This document shows, piece by piece, positions 1 to 5,327 of a stretch of DNA of 5,986 nucleotides. Positions within the stretch are counted from its first letter, which is position 1, and each line of letters opens with the position of its first letter. A model generated the notes under the pieces. It ran no database searches. It was not told the DNA's origin and worked only from the letters and a program-made list of their open reading frames with translations. The stretch is from the NCBI GenBank assembly GCA_025362615.1, contig JANYFQ010000020.1:1-5986 (forward strand), read 5' to 3'. A program made the translations under genes and the position numbers. The stretch comes from Hymenobacter sp. GTDB lineage: Bacteria; Bacteroidota; Bacteroidia; Cytophagales; Hymenobacteraceae.

Positions 1-1808
1 AGAAAATGCAAACCGCCTTCGTCGGCGGCGACCTCAATATGATGGTGGCCACCAAGGCCTTCGGCATGGGCATTGACAAGCCCAACGTGCGTTTCACGGT
101 GCATTACGCTTACCCCAGCTCCATCGAAGGCTTCGTGCAGGAAGGTGGCCGCGCCGGCCGCGACCGCGCCGTGGCCCTCAACTACGTCCTCTACCACAAA
201 CACGACGAGGAAATACAGCAATTTTTATTCAAAAATGCTTTCAAGGCGCGGCGGCACGAGGTGGCGATGATGCACGAGTTGCTGACGGAAATTACGTTTC
301 CGTCCCGCGCTTGCGAAATACTTAACGAGGTGTTGGCCGAGGCATTTCCTGAGTTGACAATCAAAGGTAGCTTTTGGAAGGAAAGGGGCGCCACTTTACC
401 ACGGGCCATTTACTTAAACGATGGAACTGGATGTAGTTTTGGCAGCCTCAACATTGCTTACCCACAGAAATTAGGTGTATCTTTTGAAGAAAAAAAACCG
501 GCAAGCACAGCGGATATAAATCAAAAAGTTGTTTATCTCGCTTACGACTACATAACCACTCAACTTCCGCCGGACGCGAGGGCAAGTACAAAGGCGTTGT
601 GTCAAGCATTGGGCGGCGATATGGCTCCCGCTACCGTACCCGGCATCATCCCGCGTTTGGAAGCAATGGCGCAGGGCAAGGATGCCGGCGAGCCGCTGGT
701 AGTTGGCTTTGAAAACGGCACCCTGACCGAACTGTGCGAGGCAGCGGCCCGATACGGCTTATCATTTACCACATCACAACTAACCAGCTATTTAACTGAC
801 ATCGACAAGGGCAAGGATTTTGCGCTTGCTGTGGGCAAAGAAGTTACTGGCAACGACGGTAAAAGGGGCTTGCCGCCAGAGTTGGCGAAAATATTTGAGC
901 AAAGTTTTTGGCGCATTCGTCGCGAAAGCGACACTTTCAAAGCCATTCACCGCCTGTGCCTGTTAGGCGTGGTTTCCGACTATACCATCCAATACAGCGG
1001 CTCCACCATTACGCTGGCACTGGCCCCGCTGCAAGGCGAAGATGAACTCCTGAATACCTACCAAAAGTACCTGGCCCGCTACACCACGCCCGAAAAGGCC
1101 AAAGCACAAGCGCAAGCCGTATCGCAAGCCAAGGGCGACCATCTGCTGCAAAAGCTCGTCGGGGCACTCATTGATTTCAACGCCACGGAAATCAAGGAAA
1201 AGCGGCGCATCGGCATGGCGGCGATGAAAAACGCTTGCGAGGAAGGAGCGAAAGGCGTAAACCTGAGCGAATACTTCGACCTTTATTTCAACTCGAAATA
1301 CGCCAAAACAGAGTACCTGCCCACCGATACTCAACAAGGCAAATCGTTTGACGAGGCCAAGGTTTTCAAATACCTGAATTTCATGGTTGCCCCGCCCGAC
1401 GGGCGCGGCCTGGAGCGCGACAACATCAAGCACTTGCGCGGGGCGTGTACGCGCCTGCTCACGGCCAGCCCGCGCAACGGCGCGTTCCTGCTGTTGGGAG
1501 CGTTCGCCACGCTTTACCTGGAACTGACCAAAACTGAGGAGTTTCGGATTGCTTCGCTCGTTGCCGGGGCGCATCAGCAGCTTTTCGACGGGTTCGTGGC
1601 GTTCCACAAAAACGAAACCACGGAGTTGGCCGCGTTGGTCGCGTTCGTGCAAAAATTCGCCGCCGCCACCGGCAAATACGACACCCGCATCGGCGCGTAC
1701 ATCACCGAAAATATTGAAGAACCGCTGCAATTTCAATTGCACCTCGAATGGCTTGAGAAGTTCAATGCCCGTTTCATCGATATTGACATTTCCATCCCCA
1801 CCGTTTAA
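1..1808 (+). CDS. RecQ-like SF2 DNA helicase, C-terminal part (5' end outside window)
   Basis: ATP-dependent helicase fragment, open in frame (first full codon at base 3) to a TAA at 1806-1808. The ATG at base 6 is not a credible start because it falls inside the second RecA-like lobe. Numbering from that ATG, residues 13-33 carry RecQ motif V (VATKAFGMGIDKP followed by NVRF and a His), and residues 45-53 are motif VI, QEGGRAGRD, with the arginine finger region. Motifs I-IV, including the Walker A and DExH boxes, must lie upstream. The roughly 540 residues after motif VI are not a standard RecQ tail: seven Cys are scattered with no zinc-binding cluster, and I recognise neither an RQC winged helix nor an HRDC domain. 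The tail is mainly helical-looking and unassigned. A coiled-coil membrane protein gene follows 14 bases later, probably in one operon. By family knowledge it unwinds DNA using ATP; its pathway (repair or phage defence) is inference. Helicase identity is secure, exact family is not. Confidence 0.88.
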   Translation, partial: KMQTAFVGGDLNMMVATKAFGMGIDKPNVRFTVHYAYPSSIEGFVQEGGRAGRDRAVALNYVLYHKHDEEIQQFLFKNAFKARRHEVAMMHELLTEITFPSRACEILNEVLAEAFPELTIKGSFWKERGATLPRAIYLNDGTGCSFGSLNIAYPQKLGVSFEEKKPASTADINQKVVYLAYDYITTQLPPDARASTKALCQALGGDMAPATVPGIIPRLEAMAQGKDAGEPLVVGFENGTLTELCEAAARYGLSFTTSQLTSYLTDIDKGKDFALAVGKEVTGNDGKRGLPPELAKIFEQSFWRIRRESDTFKAIHRLCLLGVVSDYTIQYSGSTITLALAPLQGEDELLNTYQKYLARYTTPEKAKAQAQAVSQAKGDHLLQKLVGALIDFNATEIKEKRRIGMAAMKNACEEGAKGVNLSEYFDLYFNSKYAKTEYLPTDTQQGKSFDEAKVFKYLNFMVAPPDGRGLERDNIKHLRGACTRLLTASPRNGAFLLLGAFATLYLELTKTEEFRIASLVAGAHQQLFDGFVAFHKNETTELAALVAFVQKFAAATGKYDTRIGAYITENIEEPLQFQLHLEWLEKFNARFIDIDISIPTV

Positions 1809-1822
1809 TTCATTGATTTCTC

Positions 1823-2935
1823 ATGGCCACTGCCTTCGCCGAATCGTTGCCGCTGATTGAGCGGATGAAAAAAGAACTGGAAAACTTAGGTAAAGCCAGC
1901 CAGAAAATAAAGGAGGCGGATGCCGTAGCTGAGAAAAATGGCAACGCCGCCATCGCCGCCAAAGAGGCAGCCACCCGCGCAGCGACGGCCACCCGTGATG
2001 TAGCCGCTGCCCAGCAGCAGCTAATCGAGCAACTTAGCGAACAGCACCAAACCGGCCTTGAAGAGCAGCAAGCCCTGTTGCGCCGCCAAACCGACGTGCT
2101 ACTCGCGGAAACCAAAAGCGCCATAGCCGCCAGCCTGACGACCGTAACGCAAGCCGGTGAAACCGCCCAAGCAGTGATAGACGAATTGCTGACGGCCCAG
2201 CCCCCTTTGCTGGCAAAAATCGAAGCCCAGCATCAGCAGGGCCTTGTGCAACAGCAACAAACCTTGCAAATCGAAGCCGCCGCTTGGGCCAAGTCGCTGC
2301 AAGCGCACATGGAAACCGAGTTGGTGCGGATACGCGAAGCGGTAGCCGTATTCCAAAAAAATGTCGCGCAACAGCACGACGAGCTCAGCGCCGTTGCCAG
2401 TCAGTTGCAAGTCGTCAGCGGGCGCATTACCGCCTTCGCTGAGGTGATGAACGCCGCCAAATTCACAACCAAGCTGGAAGCAATAGACAAGAAGCAGGAT
2501 GCGTTGGGCCAGCAGGCAACGGACGCTCAGCAAACTACCTTGAAGCAACTTGCCGAGTTGGGAGCGGCGGCCGACCGGCATCAGGTCGCCCAGGTAGCAA
2601 ACCACCAAAATGCGGTTCGCGAGCAGAGTGCAGTGAGACAAAAGCTGACCTTGCTCGCTACTGCCGAAAAATTAGCGAACCTTACCCAGCTAATTAAACA
2701 GAACGATATAACGCAAACAGTAACAGCAGAAGCGGCGGCCGAAGCTCAGTTCCTGTTTCAACAAGAAGTGACCGAAGAATTTACGCAGCAACAAAGCCGG
2801 CAAGATGCCCTGCATCAGGAGGTACAAGCAAGCATTGCGGAACTTAAAAAAGGGTTAAAACAGCAGCTTTTGTTGAAGCTGGCCTTGCTGGCAGGTGTTG
2901 CGGCCGTTGCGGTCAAGGTGTTCATTGCCCTGTAA
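1823..2935 (+). CDS. Tail-anchored coiled-coil protein, function unknown
   Basis: A 370-residue protein I do not recognise as a named family. It starts at the ATG 14 bases after the helicase stop, with no Shine-Dalgarno sequence (upstream is TTCATTGATTTC), and ends at TAA. Residues 8-345 are almost entirely Gln, Ala, Glu, Lys and Leu in helix-favouring order, with runs such as AAAQQQLIEQL and QQGLVQQQQTL, so a long coiled coil is expected. There is no Cys or Tyr and only one Trp. Residues about 349-370 are hydrophobic (LLLKLALLAGVAAVAVKVFIAL) with two embedded Lys, fitting a single C-terminal membrane anchor with the coiled coil facing the cytoplasm. No signal peptide or enzymatic motif is visible. 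Such proteins often act as scaffolds, tethers or sensors. The tight spacing suggests co-expression and a shared role with the helicase, perhaps tying it to the membrane, but that is inference. Low sequence complexity would make chance similarity to methyl-accepting or apolipoprotein-like helices misleading. Confidence 0.85.
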   Translation: MATAFAESLPLIERMKKELENLGKASQKIKEADAVAEKNGNAAIAAKEAATRAATATRDVAAAQQQLIEQLSEQHQTGLEEQQALLRRQTDVLLAETKSAIAASLTTVTQAGETAQAVIDELLTAQPPLLAKIEAQHQQGLVQQQQTLQIEAAAWAKSLQAHMETELVRIREAVAVFQKNVAQQHDELSAVASQLQVVSGRITAFAEVMNAAKFTTKLEAIDKKQDALGQQATDAQQTTLKQLAELGAAADRHQVAQVANHQNAVREQSAVRQKLTLLATAEKLANLTQLIKQNDITQTVTAEAAAEAQFLFQQEVTEEFTQQQSRQDALHQEVQASIAELKKGLKQQLLLKLALLAGVAAVAVKVFIAL

Positions 2936-2999
2936 AAAACCAAAACGCCCGTTGTTTGCCACTGTTCTCGCGAAGCATTTCGGCACTTAAACAACTCCC

Positions 3000-4358
3000 T
3001 CAAAACCCCGTCACCGCCTCGCCCAAATCCAGCACTTGCACCCCCGGCAGCGCCTGTTGCACAATGCTGGCCCCGGCGGCCGAGCGGTAGCCGCCGGCGC
3101 AATGCACCAGCACGGGCTTGCCCGCCGGGATTTCGTGGGCGCGTTCGCGCAGCTCGGGTAGTGGGATGACGAGGGCATCGGCAAAAACCGGCGTTTTAGC
3201 TTCGGCGCGGTTGCGGATGTCGAGGATGGTGAAGGCTTCGGGGTGCTGGCGCACGGCGGCCACGTCCGTTTCGGGGCTGGTGGCGGGCAGGTGCGCGGGG
3301 GCGAGCAAAGCGGCTTTGATGTTGGCCTCGTAACCGATTTTGGCCGTTTTGCGGATGACCGTATCGAGGGCGATTTGCGAGTCGGCCAGCAGATAAAACT
3401 TTTCGGCGGGGCCGACGATGGAGCCGAGCCAGGTTTCGAACTTGCCGCCGTCCTGCAAATTGATGGCCGTGGGCAGGTGGCCGGCGCGGAATTTGGCGGC
3501 CGGGCGGGTGTCGATAATCAACACGCCGGGGGCGAGGGCCGCGCCGGGGGGCAGGTGCGGCACGGCCCGGATGCTGTCCTCGAAACCCCTGGCCCCCTGG
3601 CGGTTGAGGAGGACATCGTGCCCGAAGTACTTGGGCACGAAGGGCTGGTCTTCGAGCAGCACTTCGATGAAGGCGGCCTCGCTCATGGGCTGGAGGGCGT
3701 AGTTGGTGGCCAGCTCGCGGGCGATGGTGCTGTCGAGGTCGGGGCTGGTTGTTTTGCCGCAGAGGCTGCCGGGGCCGTGGGCCGGATAGACCTTGGTGGT
3801 GCCGGGCAGGGCCATGAGTTTCTGACGGGTGCTGTGGTAGAGTTGGGCGGCAAGGCTGTGGCGGGTGTGGCCGCCCACGGCGGCATCCTCGCGCAGGTCG
3901 GGGCGGCCCACGTCGCCCACAAAAAGCGTGTCGCCGGTGAACACGGCGCGGGTTTGGGCCAGCTCGTCCATCAGGAGCACGCTGATGCTGTCGGGGGAGT
4001 GGCCGGGGGTGTTGAGGGCGTGCAACTCGAAGCTGCCCAGGCTGATGCGGTCGCCGTCGTCAAAATTCTGATGTGGGTATTTGGCCCCCGTCAGCTTGCT
4101 GCAATAGAGGATGGCGTCGGTTTCGTCGGCTATTTCGAGGTGCGACGACACGAAGTCGGCGTGGGGGTGGGTTTCGATGACGGCGACGATGCGGGCCTCG
4201 TGCTCGTCGGCGAAATCGTAGTAGGGCTGGGGGTCGCGGGCGGGGTCGATGACGACGACTTCGCGGCCGACGCGCACGGCGTAGCTGGCGTGGGCCAGGC
4301 CCTTGTCGTAGAACTGCTGAATTTGCACCGCAGGGGTGCTACTACTGGGGAGGGGCAT
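3000..4358 (-). CDS. MBL-fold metallo-hydrolase with two rhodanese domains (persulfide dioxygenase type)
   Basis: Cytoplasmic 452-residue protein of the ETHE1/persulfide-dioxygenase-rhodanese group, expected to oxidise glutathione persulfide or a similar low-molecular-weight persulfide to sulfite and to move sulfane sulfur. The N-terminal metallo-beta-lactamase domain (about 11-240) shows THPHADF (His64, His66, Asp68), PGHSPDS (His120), FTGDTLFVGDVGRPDL (Asp143) and YPAHGPGSLCG (His194). By analogy with ETHE1, His64, His120 and Asp143 would hold the single iron. A first rhodanese domain (about 275-350) keeps IIDTRP and GHLPTAINL, but its active loop reads LLADSQ with no Cys, so it is probably non-catalytic. 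The second (about 365-452) has VHCAGGYRS with Cys420 and should be active. I chose the ATG at 4358. The open frame extends back to a TTG at 4430, but that added stretch is Arg/Pro-rich, lies at the predicted transcription start and precedes the conserved QIQQFYDKGLAHASY opening. Convergent with the coiled-coil gene, 64 bases away. Confidence 0.93.
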   Translation of the reverse strand: MPLPSSSTPAVQIQQFYDKGLAHASYAVRVGREVVVIDPARDPQPYYDFADEHEARIVAVIETHPHADFVSSHLEIADETDAILYCSKLTGAKYPHQNFDDGDRISLGSFELHALNTPGHSPDSISVLLMDELAQTRAVFTGDTLFVGDVGRPDLREDAAVGGHTRHSLAAQLYHSTRQKLMALPGTTKVYPAHGPGSLCGKTTSPDLDSTIARELATNYALQPMSEAAFIEVLLEDQPFVPKYFGHDVLLNRQGARGFEDSIRAVPHLPPGAALAPGVLIIDTRPAAKFRAGHLPTAINLQDGGKFETWLGSIVGPAEKFYLLADSQIALDTVIRKTAKIGYEANIKAALLAPAHLPATSPETDVAAVRQHPEAFTILDIRNRAEAKTPVFADALVIPLPELRERAHEIPAGKPVLVHCAGGYRSAAGASIVQQALPGVQVLDLGEAVTGF

Positions 4359-4370
4359 GGGGGTTGTTGG

Positions 4371-4421
4371 GCCGCGCCGGGCGGCATCGGGCACTGGCCC
4401 CGCCACCGGCCCGCGCCGGGC
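4371..4421. repeat. 11-base direct repeat with small GC hairpins in the MBL/rhodanese leader
   Basis: CCGCGCCGGGC occurs at 4372-4382 and again at 4411-4421, 39 bases apart. Each copy sits in a small palindrome: GCCGC-GCCGG-GCGGC at 4371-4385 and GCCCG-CGC-CGGGC at 4409-4421. Both lie between the predicted transcription start and the start codon, so they would fold in the 5' leader RNA. In DNA this GC-rich, short repeats of this type can arise by chance; a regulatory role is unproven. Confidence 0.4.
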
Positions 4422-4434
4422 TAAGTACAAGGCT

Positions 4435-4442
4435 CAAATATA
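4435..4442 (-). promoter_or_regulatory. Bacteroidota -7 promoter element for the MBL/rhodanese gene
   Basis: The minus strand reads TATATTTG, an exact match to the Bacteroidota sigma-A -7 consensus TAnnTTTG, in an AT-rich pocket (4426-4447) of a very GC-rich stretch. Transcription would begin near 4428, leaving a leader of about 70 bases before the ATG at 4358. I see no convincing TTG at the usual -33 distance, where the sequence is G-rich instead. The position downstream of the terminator supports it. Confidence 0.55.
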
Positions 4443-4449
4443 ATCGTTC

Positions 4450-4483
4450 GGGGGGTAGTGGCGGGGGTGGGGGAGGCGGCGGG
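4450..4483 (+). other. Canonical G-quadruplex motif upstream of the MBL/rhodanese promoter
   Basis: Four G runs on the plus strand (4450-4455, 4463-4467, 4469-4473, 4481-4483) are separated by loops of 7, 1 and 7 bases, meeting the G3+N1-7 rule. It fills the space where the -33 element of the minus-strand promoter should lie and sits just beyond the terminator of the Spy-like gene. Whether it folds in the cell is not shown by the sequence. Confidence 0.5.
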
Positions 4484-4486
4484 CAC

Positions 4487-4519
4487 AAAAAAAACCGCCC
4501 CGACTGATGGCCGGGGCGG
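4487..4519 (-). terminator. Rho-independent terminator of the Spy-like gene
   Basis: On the minus strand an uninterrupted 8-base stem CCGCCCCG (4519-4512) pairs with CGGGGCGG (4502-4495) across a 9-base loop, and eight T follow at 4494-4487. It lies 34 bases after the TAG of the Spy-like gene and before the promoter of the rhodanese gene, so it should separate the two same-strand genes into different transcripts. Confidence 0.95.
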
Positions 4520-4552
4520 GGTGTTGAAGATGGATTGTACCACCAAGCTGCG

Positions 4553-5011
4553 CTATTTCCGGTTTTTCATGCGTTCGCCGCGCTTCTCCTTCATTTCCTT
4601 GCGCTTTTCGTCGCGTTCGGCCAGGAGCTTGGTGTATTGCTCGGGGGTGAGGATGGTTTTGAGTTGGGCGTTGTACTTATCGCGGGTGGCTTTCATTTCG
4701 GCCATTTGGCCGGGGCTGGGGCGGGTGCCGGGGGTAGCGGTGCCGCGCAGGGCCATCATTTCTTTGTTTTCGGCCAGCAGTACGGCTTCGACTTTGGCTT
4801 CCTGGTCGGGGTTGAGGCCGAGTTCTTTGGCCAGCTTGCCGGCGCGGCGGTCGGCTTTTTGCTCAGGGGTTTTGTGGCCTTTGCCTTTGCCGTGGCTTCT
4901 TTCCAGCGTGGGCGGGTTTTGGCCGGGGGCGACGGGCGCCATTTTGGTTTGGGCGAAGGCGCTGGCCGAAGTCAGGACCAGGGCGGCGAGCAACACGAGG
5001 GTCTTTTTCAT
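4553..5011 (-). CDS. Secreted Spy/CpxP-like LTxxQ-motif protein
   Basis: A 152-residue exported protein starting at the ATG at 5011. An upstream extension of the frame exists, but this ATG directly opens a classic signal peptide: MKK, then the hydrophobic run TLVLLAALVLTSASAFA, with likely signal peptidase I cleavage after residue 20 (AFA|Q). The mature part is charged and helical, with LTxxQ-type sites KTPEQ (47-51), LNPDQ (66-70) and LTPEQ (121-125). The second and third each open a helix of the type seen in Spy and CpxP periplasmic proteins, which act as chaperones or envelope-stress sensors. Residues about 128-152 are densely basic and acidic (KEKRGERMKNRK end). A Gly/Lys/His patch (GKGKGHK, 41-47) could bind metal, which is speculation. 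The gene stands alone and ends 34 bases before a strong terminator. Family membership is by motif and layout; the true partner or stress signal is unknown. No Shine-Dalgarno precedes the start. Confidence 0.82.
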   Translation of the reverse strand: MKKTLVLLAALVLTSASAFAQTKMAPVAPGQNPPTLERSHGKGKGHKTPEQKADRRAGKLAKELGLNPDQEAKVEAVLLAENKEMMALRGTATPGTRPSPGQMAEMKATRDKYNAQLKTILTPEQYTKLLAERDEKRKEMKEKRGERMKNRK

Positions 5012-5179
5012 GGGTTGGGAAAAGGGAGAAAACGAATGATTTTCGGGGGGTGAGACGCGGCGGGGGCCGTTGGGTTTAACGCCGTTTCGGGGCCGCTGCC
5101 GGGTGCCTTGCAACGGCCGTGCCAACCCGCGCCGCGTGGCGGGGGATGAAGTTTGGTGTATTTTTCGGGTCGGATTCGA

Positions 5180-5214
5180 GTTTCTTGTTGCTGGTTGCTT
5201 GTTGTTGGTTGGTT
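5180..5214 (+). repeat. Left arm: five 7-base units of GTTKSTK type
   Basis: Reads as consecutive heptamers GTTTCTT, GTTGCTG, GTTGCTT, GTTGTTG and GTTGGTT. The units diverge mainly at positions 4-7 and are the complement-side version of the right arm's units. Confidence 0.65.
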
Positions 5215-5289
5215 TTTAGCGTTGGCAGTTGCTGCAAGCGCCCGCGCGAACCAGCGGCAGAAATTCAGAACAAGAGAAAGAAAACGAAC

Positions 5290-5324
5290 AACAAGCAACC
5301 AGAAACCAGCAACCAGAAACCATT
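5290..5324 (+). repeat. Right arm: five 7-base units of AACCAGM type
   Basis: Reads as consecutive heptamers AACAAGC, AACCAGA, AACCAGC, AACCAGA and AACCATT. The three central units differ only at the last base. The array stops three bases before the permease start codon. Confidence 0.75.
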
Positions 5325-5327
5325 TCA

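Larger units (their letters stand above)
5180..5324. repeat. Large imperfect inverted repeat upstream of the permease
   Basis: A 16-base exact inverted match (CTGGTTGCTTGTTGTT at 5191-5206 against its reverse complement at 5287-5302) extends outward so that 24 of 27 positions pair between 5180-5206 and 5287-5313. The 80-base spacer allows further weak pairing near the stem base (for example 5208-5210 with 5283-5285). The right arm ends three bases before the permease ATG. It could be a dispersed intergenic repeat family or an RNA hairpin in the permease leader. Confidence 0.8.
5012..5327. other. Divergent intergenic region between the Spy-like and permease genes
   Basis: This 316-base region must hold the promoters for both flanking genes. 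Bases 5012-5160 are G/C-rich and contain nothing I can name, although the minus-strand leader of the Spy-like gene lies here. The nearest plus-strand match to the Bacteroidota -7 element is TATTTTTC at 5159-5166 (7 of the 8 positions TAnnTTTG allows), with no clear -33 box, so it is only a weak candidate for the permease. Bases 5180-5324 are taken up by a heptamer-built inverted repeat. Open frames crossing the region on either strand are low-complexity translations of that repeat and are not genes. Confidence 0.6.

Noticed and set aside
963..1742. Open frame of 259 codons on the minus strand inside the helicase gene
   Set aside because: It lies wholly antisense to a gene with clear motifs, has no recognisable domain, and its Gly/Arg/Val-rich composition is typical of the complement of GC-rich coding DNA.
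2099..2641. Minus-strand open frame opposite the coiled-coil gene
   Set aside because: It is a shadow of the Gln/Ala-rich coiled coil (CAG/GCC codons read as Leu/Gly on the other strand), with no motif of its own.
2936..2999. Possible bidirectional terminator between the convergent coiled-coil and metallo-hydrolase genes
   Set aside because: Only a 7-base inverted match (GTTGTTT at 2951-2957, AAACAAC at 2989-2995) with a 31-base loop and no T run was found, too weak to call.
3243..4424. Open frame of 393 codons on the plus strand opposite the metallo-hydrolase
   Set aside because: It is the complement of a gene with intact metal-binding and rhodanese motifs. The translation is Gly/Val/Ala-rich low complexity (repeated GGV, AAG and EVG), as expected from a shadow frame in high-GC DNA.
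4458..5053. Two overlapping plus-strand open frames opposite the Spy-like gene
   Set aside because: Both run antisense to a gene with a signal peptide and LTxxQ motifs. One also crosses the terminator hairpin. Neither shows a domain.
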